In this document: piece after piece, positions 5,033-11,841 of the stretch
Numbering within the stretch: position 1 is the first letter of the stretch
How the letters are laid out: every line of letters begins with the position of its first letter
Assembly (NCBI GenBank): GCA_900547945.1
Contig: URIT01000105.1
Span: forward strand, 1 to 11,841
Origin: an uncultured bacterium
GTDB taxonomy: Bacteria > Verrucomicrobiota > Kiritimatiellia > RFP12 > UBA1067
DNA length: 11,841 nt
Reading direction: 5' to 3'
Notes under the pieces: generated by a model
The model's database searches: none
What the model was told of the DNA's origin: nothing
Seen by the model: the letters and a program-made list of their open reading frames with translations, nothing else
Made by a program: the position numbers and the translations under genes

Positions 5033-8000
5033 CTACTCCGACCAGTACCGCTGGCGGCGGGGCATCGCGACGTTCGGCACGAAGCCCGTGAGCGGCACGG
5101 GCGCCAGGCCCTTCTCGCGCCGGACGTCGTTCAGTTCCAGCCAGTGGAACGCGCTGCGCTTGTTGACCGTGTAGAGGTAGCGCTGGCAGTGCCAGTCGCT
5201 CCAGGCGTGCGCCTCGGGGTAGGCGCTGCAGAACGGCACGGCGAGGTCGATCCAGAGCGCGATCGCGCGCCGCTCCGCGTCCGTCAGCCGGCCGTGCCCC
5301 GCCTTGAGCTTCTGGTACCAGCGCGAGCGCGCGGCGCCGAAGGAAAGCGGCGGCTTGAACGGCGCGAAGCCGAGCCCGTGCGCGAAGTTGACGTTCTCCG
5401 TACACTTCCCCTTCTCTGAGAGGGCGAGGTAGGCGACCGAGTAGACGCGGTGGCTCTGGTCGTCCGACGGCGGCAGCTGCGCGGGGACGCCGCGCAGGTC
5501 GAGGCGCTTCCCCTCGCCATGGCACGACACGCAGCGGCGGTCGAGGATCGGCTGGATGTCCTTCGCGAACCCGAAGCCGTCCCCGCGCACGCGCGCGTCC
5601 GGCGGCTTCGGGCGGTTGAGCCCCATCCAGACGTCGAGCGAGGCGAGCGGGCCCTCTTTCTCCAGCGCCTCGACGAACGGGTGGCGCGGCGCGCCCGGCA
5701 GGGCGGGCTGGAGCGACTGGGGCGGGCGGCGCAGGGCCGCCGCGGACGCCGTGTCGGACGCCGCCTGGTGCGGATGCTCGTGGCAGCCGATGCAGCCGTT
5801 CACCTCGCCCGGCTGGAGCGTCGACCAGCTGCGCATCGTCTGCACGGCGCAGCCCTCCGCGTCGACGAGCTGGAAGTAGACGGGCGTGCGGGCGGGGACG
5901 CGCACCGAGCAGCTGCCGTCGGCCTCCACGTCCGCCTCGCCGAGGACGTGCTTCACGTCGTAGGCGCCGTTGCCCACGGCGATGGGCGTGCCGATCTTGC
6001 CCTGCGTCGAGTGCCAGCCGTACTGCCAGTTCCAGCCGATGTGGACGGGGCGGTACTCAAGGCCCACGACGCGCAGCTTCTTCACGCACCCCTTCGGCGC
6101 GCCCTTCATCGCCGCGCCCGCGTAGACGTTCTGCACGTAGTAGGTGCCGAAGCCCTGCGCGTAATCGAGCGGCGGCACCTGGCGCGGCGGCGGCGTGCGC
6201 CGCTTCAGCGCGACCGGCTGGAGGCAGTGGTTGCCCCAGTCGAAGGCCAGCAGCTCGCGCCGCCCCGTCTCGTCCATCGCGTAGACGCCGAAGCGGCTCG
6301 AATAGGGCCCCCGGTAGAAGCTGCACCCCTCGGGCATGAAGGACACCAGGAACAAGCCGTTCGCGGGGGCCTCCCCCGTCCCTTCGGCCCCCTCCCCCAG
6401 CGGGAAGGGATACGCCCACTGCGGACCGAACTGCGTGTGCATGTCGAAGACGTTGTAGTGGTAGTCGTGCGGCATGCGCGTGGGCTGCACGCCCGGCGCG
6501 GCGTTCATCGCCGCGCCCGCCACGTAGTACATGCCCGGCATGTTCGTGACGGCGGGGCCGCAGGGGTTGTCCCACGGCGACCACGGGATCGTCATCACGC
6601 GGTTGCCGGGGAAGGTCATGACGATGGCGTTCGTGTTCATGCCCCAGACGCTCTTCGCGGGGTCGTAGGTCGAGTTCGTGTAGTCGTCGCCGTCGGCGAG
6701 GCGCGAGCGCGCGAGGCGGCCCTTCTGCGCGACGTGGTGGCCGCAGGAGATCATCATGATGTCGCGCGTCCCGGGGATGCCGCGCGTGTGCATGAGCGAG
6801 AACGGGAACTCCGAGTTGTTCGCGAAGAGGCCCGTCATCTTCGTCCCGTTCGGGTTCATCGCGTAGAGCTGCTGGATGCCCGAGGCGTTGCGGTCGTTGT
6901 ACTCCCACTTGGTGAACGAGACGCGGCCGTCGTCCAGGAGCTGCGGATAGAACGTCTGCACCTGGTCGAAGCCGATGCGGCGGATGCGCGAGCCGTCGGC
7001 CTCGCAGCGGTAGAGGTTCGAGACGGGGAGCGGCCAGCAGTCGACGGAGTGGCTGCAGCGCGTCGACTGGAAGACGAGCGAGCCGTCCGGCAGCCAGCAC
7101 GGCTCGATGTCGCTCGCCGCGAGTTCGACGTCGTTCGTGAGCCCCTTCACGGCGCCGGCGCGCACCCATTCGTTCGAGGTGAGCTGGGTGAGCGCGCGCG
7201 TCTCAAGGTCGAGCGTCCAGAGGTGGTAGTCGTCCGTCTCAAGGCTGCGGCGCTTCGCGAAGACGACCCTCTTCGCGTCGAAGCTCACGGCGGGGTCGCG
7301 GATGATGCCGGCGGGCTCGTCGAGGAGGACCTCCTGCGAGACGGTGCCGTCGGGGTTGATCGTCGCGCGGATGAGCTGCGAGCCGCCCCGGTAGTCCGGC
7401 ACGCTGCGCCACTCCTGATAGGAGGCGTCGGTGAGGTCGTCCGTCGCGTGCATGATCGAGTTGCCCATCACGAGGTGCTTCACGTAGAGGAACTGGTCGC
7501 ACCGCGTACGGAACGACGCGAGGAACGCGCGGCGCGCCTTCTCGCGCGCGGCGCGCCAGGCGGGGTCGGGCGCGGCGAAGGAGCCGTCGGCGGCGAGGCG
7601 CAGGTCGAGGTCGCGGCCAAGCGGGTCGGGCTTCGTCGTGTCCGCCTCCACGTTCGCACAGTGCGAGACGTTGCTGACGGCGGCGTCCTGGAGCTGCCAA
7701 TCCCGGACAAGGCGGGCATCGGGGTAGGCGAGCGTGCCGTCCTTGTTGGGCAGCGGCAGATCCGGCGGCGGCGTCTTCCCGAAGAAGGCGAGTTCGGCGA
7801 TCTGGACCGTCTGCGGACCGTCCGCGCGGATCTTGTAGGCGGGCGTCTCGAAGAGCTGCTGGATGTACTTCTGCGCCTCGAACATGTAGCCGCAGTAGTA
7901 GTGGTCGGCCTGGTCGTAGGTCCCCTCGACGACCATCTTCACGCGGCGCGCCGTGACGGGCGCCCAGGTGACGACGTTGTCCTTGTACGTGTGCGAGGGG

Positions 8001-8320
8001 CGCAGCTCGACATGCTCGGCGAGCGCGCGCCCGTCCGCGTAGAAGCTCGCCTTCCTGACGCCCCGGTTCGTGAAGCTGCGCCCGCTCACGAGGCGCACGC
8101 CGCCGACCTCCCGCGCCGCGCCGAAGTCGACCGTCACCTCGATCGGCTTCTTCTCCCACAGGAGCGCGCAGGCGGGGTTCACCTTCCCGTCCACGAGCCT
8201 GTCGGCGCCCTGGTCCGGCAGGGCCCGCGCCGTCGTCGTCGCCGTGACGGGCGCGTCGCCCGCCGCCGCGCCCGCCCACGCGAGGAGGGCGGCTGCGCCG
8301 AACATCATAAGCTTTTTCAT
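5033..8320 (-). CDS. Secreted hydrazine-synthase-alpha-related (HzsA-like) protein with two CXXCH haem sites
   Basis: This 1095-residue protein has a signal peptide (residues 1 to about 21, MKKLMMFG then an Ala-rich core). Residues of about 30-180 look like an F5/8-type discoidin domain (DRLVDGKVN, VTVDFGAA, ending AELAFFG). The middle holds PD40/TolB-like propeller repeats (DYHLWTLDLETRALTQLT; IEPCWLPDGSLVFQSTR). The C-terminal third has CIGCH at 843-847 and CVSCH at 930-934, within a planctomycete-type cytochrome segment (AKDIQPILDRRCVSCHGEG). The layout resembles the HzsA-related proteins of PVC bacteria; true hydrazine synthase alpha is a haem protein of anammox bacteria, and nothing here shows hydrazine chemistry. 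The start is ATG 8320, 9 nt after AAGGAG; a GTG at 8326 is too close. It follows the glycyl radical enzyme by 83 bp with no terminator, so co-transcription is likely. It probably acts in the periplasm as an electron-transfer or redox enzyme; substrate unknown. Confidence 0.85.
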   Translation of the reverse strand: MKKLMMFGAAALLAWAGAAAGDAPVTATTTARALPDQGADRLVDGKVNPACALLWEKKPIEVTVDFGAAREVGGVRLVSGRSFTNRGVRKASFYADGRALAEHVELRPSHTYKDNVVTWAPVTARRVKMVVEGTYDQADHYYCGYMFEAQKYIQQLFETPAYKIRADGPQTVQIAELAFFGKTPPPDLPLPNKDGTLAYPDARLVRDWQLQDAAVSNVSHCANVEADTTKPDPLGRDLDLRLAADGSFAAPDPAWRAAREKARRAFLASFRTRCDQFLYVKHLVMGNSIMHATDDLTDASYQEWRSVPDYRGGSQLIRATINPDGTVSQEVLLDEPAGIIRDPAVSFDAKRVVFAKRRSLETDDYHLWTLDLETRALTQLTSNEWVRAGAVKGLTNDVELAASDIEPCWLPDGSLVFQSTRCSHSVDCWPLPVSNLYRCEADGSRIRRIGFDQVQTFYPQLLDDGRVSFTKWEYNDRNASGIQQLYAMNPNGTKMTGLFANNSEFPFSLMHTRGIPGTRDIMMISCGHHVAQKGRLARSRLADGDDYTNSTYDPAKSVWGMNTNAIVMTFPGNRVMTIPWSPWDNPCGPAVTNMPGMYYVAGAAMNAAPGVQPTRMPHDYHYNVFDMHTQFGPQWAYPFPLGEGAEGTGEAPANGLFLVSFMPEGCSFYRGPYSSRFGVYAMDETGRRELLAFDWGNHCLQPVALKRRTPPPRQVPPLDYAQGFGTYYVQNVYAGAAMKGAPKGCVKKLRVVGLEYRPVHIGWNWQYGWHSTQGKIGTPIAVGNGAYDVKHVLGEADVEADGSCSVRVPARTPVYFQLVDAEGCAVQTMRSWSTLQPGEVNGCIGCHEHPHQAASDTASAAALRRPPQSLQPALPGAPRHPFVEALEKEGPLASLDVWMGLNRPKPPDARVRGDGFGFAKDIQPILDRRCVSCHGEGKRLDLRGVPAQLPPSDDQSHRVYSVAYLALSEKGKCTENVNFAHGLGFAPFKPPLSFGAARSRWYQKLKAGHGRLTDAERRAIALWIDLAVPFCSAYPEAHAWSDWHCQRYLYTVNKRSAFHWLELNDVRREKGLAPVPLTGFVPNVAMPRRQRYWSE

Positions 8321-8329
8321 CTTCACGTT

Positions 8330-8335
8330 CTCCTT
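8330..8335 (-). promoter_or_regulatory. Shine-Dalgarno site of the HzsA-like gene
   Basis: The minus strand reads AAGGAG. It stands 9 nt before ATG 8320 but only 3 nt before the in-frame GTG at 8326, so it decides for the ATG start. Confidence 0.75.
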
Positions 8336-8403
8336 CTGTCAGACATCCGGTTCGACCTGCGCACACCTGCGGGCGCGCCCCCGTCTTCGGCCCGCCGCGC
8401 CGC

Positions 8404-10749
8404 CTACTTCAGGCGGTGGCGGGCGATGAGCTCGTCCTGCCAGCGCTTCGAGAGCGAAATGAAGCGCGCCGAGAAGCCGCAGACACGCACGATCAGGTTG
8501 GGGTGGCGTTCGGGGTGGCGCTGCGCCTCCATGAGGAGCGCCGCCGAGTTGCAGTTCGGCTGGATCATGTGCGAGCCCTTCAGGCAGAAGACCCTGAGGA
8601 TCGCCGCGAGGGTCCGGGCGTCCATCGCCGAGGCGTCGAAGGTGAGGTTCGCGTTCGAGGCGTAGAGGCAGTCGTGCGGCAGCTGGCCGATCGCGTTCAT
8701 GACCGTCGCCACATCCGACCGGCAGCGGTATTCGCTCGGGCTGAAGCCCTGCGCGAGGCGGTCGCCGTCGCGGCGGCCGTCGGGCGTCGCCCTCGTCTGC
8801 GCCCCCCAGTACATGAACTCGCGGTAGGTGTAGACGGCATAGCGGTAGGCGTCGCCGAAGCCGTTGTCCTTCCCCGCCGTCGCGGCGTTCGCCTGGCGCA
8901 TGAGCCAGCCCATGAGCGCGACCGGCTCGGGCGAGCCGTCGCCCCAGGAGGGCGCCGCGAGAGCGGCGCGCCGCAGCGCCTCGCCGCGCGGCCCCGCCCA
9001 GTTCGCGCGCACGGCGTCGAGGAACTCCTTCACGGTCGCGAGCTTCCGGTCGAAGCAGACGCTCTTGATCGCCATGAGCGAGTCCGTCACGTTGCCGATG
9101 AAGCCGAGCGTGAGGATGCGCGGATGCGAGAGGGAGCCGCCCTCGTTCGTGTCGCGGCGCGACGCGACGCAGCCGCGCAGGCACATCGAGTAGACGGGGT
9201 GCGGGAAGACCTGCGCACCCGTCGCGCCGTAGGCCGAGTAGTCGTCCGTCACCGACGCGAGGAAGCGCGCGAAGTTCCGCCAGTAGATGGCGCGCAGGTC
9301 CTCGAAGTCCGCCGCGCCGTCGAGCGGGTCGAGTTCGAGCGCGCAGGCCTTCAGCGTCGCCGGGTCGGGGTTGATCGTCAGATCGAGGAGCTTGATCATC
9401 GAGAGGTAGTTCGCGCCGTCGACGTCCTGCACGGAATCGATGTAGCCGTTCCAGCAGCCCGTCCCGATGTAGCTCGCCGCGTCTTCGAGCGAGAAGCCGT
9501 CGCGCGTGTACTGCCTGAGGTAGCGGTCGTCGTTGAGGAGCGTGAAGACGGCGTGGCCCTTCATGAGCATCGCGCCGATCTTCTCCAGGTAGGCCTGCGG
9601 CGCGCGCGCGGAGATGCGGCAGTGGAGCTTCGGGTAGACGCAGTCCGCGTCGAGGTGCGCGTCGAGGAACATCTCGGTGAGGTCGTTGTAGAGCGGCGCG
9701 CCCTTCGCGTCGCACCCGCCGAGCGACATCGGGATCTCCATCTCGTGGTCGGTGTAGTCGTCGACCCGCGTCGTGCCGTCGTAGTGGCACTCGGCCGTCA
9801 GGAGGAACTTCGCCACGAGGTCCCGCGCCGCCGCCGCCGTGAGCGTGCCGGCGGCGCGCTCGCGCGTGTAGAAGTCGATCAGGCAGGCGTCGGGGCGGCC
9901 GAGCGAGAAGCCGTTGACGCCATCGACGTAGCCGAGGATCTCGCGCACGAACCAGAGCGTGTTCAGGCCCTCGTAGAACGTGCGCGGCGGCTCCCAGGGG
10001 CAGCGCCGCGCCGCCTGCGCGATGCGGCGGAAGTTGGCCGCCTGCGCGGGCGTGAGCGCGTCCGGCCCGGCCAGGGCCCGTTCGGCGGCCTCGGCGAACG
10101 CGAGCTGGAGCGCATGGACCGTCTCAAGCCCCACGAGCGCCGTCTCCAGCTCCTTGCGGCCCTTCGGGTCGTCGGCGGGGCACGTCTCCAGCGCCGCCGC
10201 CACCTCGTCGTAGACGCCCTTGAAGCCCTTGGCGAAGACCGTGCGGAACGGCGGCACGTGGTGCATGTCGTCGCAGAACGGCCCGCAGCAGAGCGCGAGG
10301 CACGCCCGCTGGCGCGCGCGCTGGCGGGCGAAGGCCGCGTCGGGCACGAGCCCCTTCTCCTTGTAGAACTTCGCGCAGAGCGCGTTGACGAGCCGCGCGG
10401 GGCGGTGACCGCCCCAGCCGCCGTTCACGCCCGCCTCGAAGTAGAACGGACTCTCCTTGAAGAGGAACGGCACGAAATGGCGCCGCATGGACCGGTAGCT
10501 CTCGCGCCGCACGTCGAGCGCGTCGTAGCCGGGGCGCGCCGCGCAGAAGGCCCGGAGGTCCTTCTCGATGGCCGCGACGCTCGCCTTCTGGCGCGGATCC
10601 TTTACGGGGTCGCCCTGGAAGCGGTCGGGGTAGAACGCGCGCAGCTCCGCCCGGAAGGCGGCGTAGGCGTCGGGGGCGGGGCGGGCGCAGAGGCCCGCGC
10701 CGCACGTGAGAAGCGCGGATGCGGCGAGCAGGAGCGTTTTCGTCATCAT
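8404..10749 (-). CDS. Pyruvate formate-lyase family glycyl radical enzyme with signal peptide
   Basis: The 781-residue protein covers the whole family fold. Segments seen in order: MHHVPPFRTVFAKGFKGV (162-179), PPRTFYEGLNTLWFV (254-268), GRPDACLIDFY (284-294), the thiyl-radical Cys432 in IGTGCWNG, PDGRRDGDRLAQGFSP (656-671) and the C-terminal glycyl-radical site RVCGFSARF with Gly758, followed by QDELI. Such enzymes use a Gly radical, made by a radical-SAM activase, to start C-C, C-O or C-N cleavage. Two features are odd. Cys432 is followed by WNG instead of the VE of diol/choline/hydroxyproline enzymes or the second Cys of true PFL, so the substrate class is not clear. The protein also begins with a signal peptide (MMTK, then a hydrophobic core, cut near LCA/RP at 22), unexpected for an oxygen-sensitive enzyme normally activated in the cytoplasm. 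Start ATG 10749 is 9 nt from AAAGGA. No activase gene lies in the window. Confidence 0.88.
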   Translation of the reverse strand: MMTKTLLLAASALLTCGAGLCARPAPDAYAAFRAELRAFYPDRFQGDPVKDPRQKASVAAIEKDLRAFCAARPGYDALDVRRESYRSMRRHFVPFLFKESPFYFEAGVNGGWGGHRPARLVNALCAKFYKEKGLVPDAAFARQRARQRACLALCCGPFCDDMHHVPPFRTVFAKGFKGVYDEVAAALETCPADDPKGRKELETALVGLETVHALQLAFAEAAERALAGPDALTPAQAANFRRIAQAARRCPWEPPRTFYEGLNTLWFVREILGYVDGVNGFSLGRPDACLIDFYTRERAAGTLTAAAARDLVAKFLLTAECHYDGTTRVDDYTDHEMEIPMSLGGCDAKGAPLYNDLTEMFLDAHLDADCVYPKLHCRISARAPQAYLEKIGAMLMKGHAVFTLLNDDRYLRQYTRDGFSLEDAASYIGTGCWNGYIDSVQDVDGANYLSMIKLLDLTINPDPATLKACALELDPLDGAADFEDLRAIYWRNFARFLASVTDDYSAYGATGAQVFPHPVYSMCLRGCVASRRDTNEGGSLSHPRILTLGFIGNVTDSLMAIKSVCFDRKLATVKEFLDAVRANWAGPRGEALRRAALAAPSWGDGSPEPVALMGWLMRQANAATAGKDNGFGDAYRYAVYTYREFMYWGAQTRATPDGRRDGDRLAQGFSPSEYRCRSDVATVMNAIGQLPHDCLYASNANLTFDASAMDARTLAAILRVFCLKGSHMIQPNCNSAALLMEAQRHPERHPNLIVRVCGFSARFISLSKRWQDELIARHRLK

Positions 10750-10758
10750 ATGCGTCAT

Positions 10759-10764
10759 TCCTTT
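10759..10764 (-). promoter_or_regulatory. Shine-Dalgarno site of the glycyl radical enzyme gene
   Basis: The minus strand reads AAAGGA. It directly touches an in-frame ATG at 10758, which is therefore unlikely to be used, and lies 9 nt before ATG 10749, the chosen start. A third ATG at 10746 is 12 nt away. All choices keep the signal peptide. Confidence 0.65.
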
Positions 10765-10777
10765 GCGTGCAGACGTG

Positions 10778-11841
10778 TCAGCCGACCGCCTCCACGGCGG
10801 CGTCGACGATGGTGCGCCTCTCCTTCGAGAACGCGAGGCCGACGAGCGTGAGCGTCTTGCCGTTGTCGGCGAAGCGGTCGGCGTAATGGTTCGCCTTGAT
10901 CTGCGCGATCGCCGCTGCCGCCGACGCGCCGAGCTTGAACTCGACCACGTAGCCATGCTCCGGCGTCTCAAGCGTCATGTCGATCCGCCCCTCGTTCGTC
11001 TTCACCTCCGCCTCCGCCGCGACGCCGATCATCTTCAGGATCACGTACACGATCGCCTGCCACATCTGCTCGTTCTGCCGATCCGTGAGGTCGTAGGGGA
11101 TGTTCGCGAAGAGCCGCTTCAGCGCCGCGACGAACTTCTCCGGCTCGCCGTCATAGAGCGCATTCACCGCGTCGGCCTGGATGTCGTTCGCGCGGTTCTC
11201 CTCCTGCCCCGTGTAGGCCGGAACGACCTGCCGCAGGAACGAGTTCTCCACCTCCAGGTTCGGGAAGTCGAGCCTGTAGCGCCGCGCCGCCCCGCGCTGC
11301 TGGAACCCCCGGATCGTCAGGTAGCCCGTCTGGAAGAGGAGCGTCGTGAAGTCGGCCTTGTCCGGCTCGTAGGTACCCAGCACCGACTCGTCCACGTCCA
11401 CCTTCGCGAAGTTGAGCGGCCGGCGCTTCAGCTCGTCCATCAGGAACGTCGTCATCGCCGTCGTCGACCAGTAGTTGCGCAGCTCCGTCGACTTCAGGCA
11501 GCAGCCGAGCGAGACCGGGTTGATCACCTGCTCGGCCTTCGGGTGAAACAGGTAGCCGTCGTACCAGCGCTTGATCTCGGCGAGCCCCTGCGCGTCCGTG
11601 AGGCCGTTCGCCTCCGCGAAGCGGTGGAGGAGCCCCGGCAGGTTCTTCACGACCTCCTCGGGCGTGTAGCCGAAGAGCGTCGCACAACTCCGCTCCATCG
11701 TCATGTCGTTGAGATTGTTGAGGTCGGAGAAGATGGAGACCTTCGAGAACTTGCTGATGCCGGTGAGGAACGTGAAGCGCTGCCGCCCCTCCAGCGTCTT
11801 GACGACGGAGTAGAACGCCTTGAGCGCGTTGCGGAACGGGA
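10778..11841 (-). CDS. AAA-ATPase-like / PD-(D/E)XK nuclease family protein, 5' end missing
   Basis: The frame is open from the window edge to a TGA at 10778 (354 codons). The visible part begins inside the AAA-ATPase-like domain (PF09820 type): FTFLTGISKFSKVSIFSDLN and CATLFGYTPEEV are hallmarks, and the Walker A part would lie upstream, outside the window. The C-terminal domain (PDDEXK_9, formerly DUF1703) has the nuclease-like signature GRIDM (Asp codon 10979-10981) and VVEFKL (Glu codon 10940-10942, Lys codon 10934-10936). This large family is common and multicopy in gut Bacteroidetes, Clostridia and PVC bacteria. Its function is unknown; nuclease activity is inferred from the motif. Only 28 bp separate it from the glycyl radical enzyme gene, and no terminator is seen, but a functional link is not implied by the families. 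Confidence 0.88.
   Translation of the reverse strand, partial: PFRNALKAFYSVVKTLEGRQRFTFLTGISKFSKVSIFSDLNNLNDMTMERSCATLFGYTPEEVVKNLPGLLHRFAEANGLTDAQGLAEIKRWYDGYLFHPKAEQVINPVSLGCCLKSTELRNYWSTTAMTTFLMDELKRRPLNFAKVDVDESVLGTYEPDKADFTTLLFQTGYLTIRGFQQRGAARRYRLDFPNLEVENSFLRQVVPAYTGQEENRANDIQADAVNALYDGEPEKFVAALKRLFANIPYDLTDRQNEQMWQAIVYVILKMIGVAAEAEVKTNEGRIDMTLETPEHGYVVEFKLGASAAAAIAQIKANHYADRFADNGKTLTLVGLAFSKERRTIVDAAVEAVG

Noticed and set aside
5033..8320. Reading the HzsA-like protein as a true hydrazine synthase subunit
   Set aside because: Only the general architecture and CXXCH sites are shared; no HzsB/HzsC genes or other anammox genes are present.
8321..8326. GTG start six bases before the ATG of the HzsA-like gene
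   Set aside because: Only 3 nt from the Shine-Dalgarno site; the ATG at 8320 has ideal spacing of 9 nt.
8371..8380. GGGCGCGCCC perfect palindrome between the HzsA-like gene and the glycyl radical enzyme
   Set aside because: In a region of about 70% GC a 10-bp GC-only palindrome is not surprising, and it has neither a loop nor a T run, so it is not called a terminator.
5450..8665. Very long plus-strand open frame (1071 codons) opposite the HzsA-like gene
   Set aside because: High GC removes stop codons from the antisense frame. The translation is an Arg/Ala/Val-rich composition with no domain, and the minus strand has clear motifs, signal peptide and ribosome site.
8416..10851. Very long plus-strand open frame (811 codons) opposite the glycyl radical enzyme
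   Set aside because: Same antisense artefact: low-complexity Arg-rich product, and it runs across the intergenic region and into the next gene.
10750..10971. Longer start for the glycyl radical enzyme reaching into the upstream gene
   Set aside because: The added residues are Arg/Ser-rich shadow of the AAA-ATPase-like gene; the ribosome site and signal peptide point to 10749.
1..11841. CRISPR array, tRNA, rRNA, transposase or attachment site
   Set aside because: No regularly spaced repeats, cloverleaf-like segments, transposase motifs or flanking direct repeats were seen in any intergenic stretch.

Overview
The window carries seven protein-coding genes or gene pieces, all on the minus strand, so it reads right to left from 11841 to 1. 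The families suggest an anaerobic, gut-type bacterium of the Planctomycetes-Verrucomicrobia-Lentisphaerae/Kiritimatiellota group. They include a secreted LamG protein, a hydrazine-synthase-alpha-related haem protein with PD40-like repeats, a glycyl radical enzyme, a CNNM pair, an AAA-ATPase-like/PD-(D/E)XK protein and a Tat-exported Gfo/Idh/MocA oxidoreductase. The lineage is an inference from gene content, not from a marker gene.

Right to left, 11841-10778 is the 3' part of an AAA-ATPase-like/PDDEXK_9 protein. After 28 bp comes a glycyl radical enzyme (10749-8404) that starts with a signal peptide and has unusual residues around both radical sites. After 83 bp comes a secreted protein with two CXXCH haem sites, a discoidin-like domain and a beta-propeller-like region (8320-5033). 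These last two look like one operon. A promoter-like element at 5008-4980 then precedes two CNNM/HlyC-CorC membrane proteins that overlap by ATGA (4964-3699 and 3702-3049); the second lacks CBS domains.

The strongest new signal lies between 3048 and 2894. A perfect TTGACA and a perfect TATAAT are separated by 20 bp, 12 of which are an uninterrupted G run. This is the architecture of a phase-variable promoter, where slippage of the homopolymer changes spacer length and transcription. It drives a secreted LamG-domain protein starting at 2893.

The LamG reading frame does not end as a LamG protein. At about 1240-1290 it passes in frame into the C-terminal third of an MgtE magnesium transporter, which ends at 917 and is followed by a good intrinsic terminator (915-881). 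The left block (1 to about 1250) also has clearly lower GC and different codon use from the rest. This block contains the MgtE tail, the terminator and a partial Tat-exported oxidoreductase (739-1). The likeliest explanation is a join between two genomes, either an assembly chimera or a recombination event, at a short shared sequence. Gene neighbourhood should not be read across this point until it is checked.

No tRNA, rRNA, CRISPR array or insertion sequence was seen. No stretch longer than 300 bases lacks a gene.
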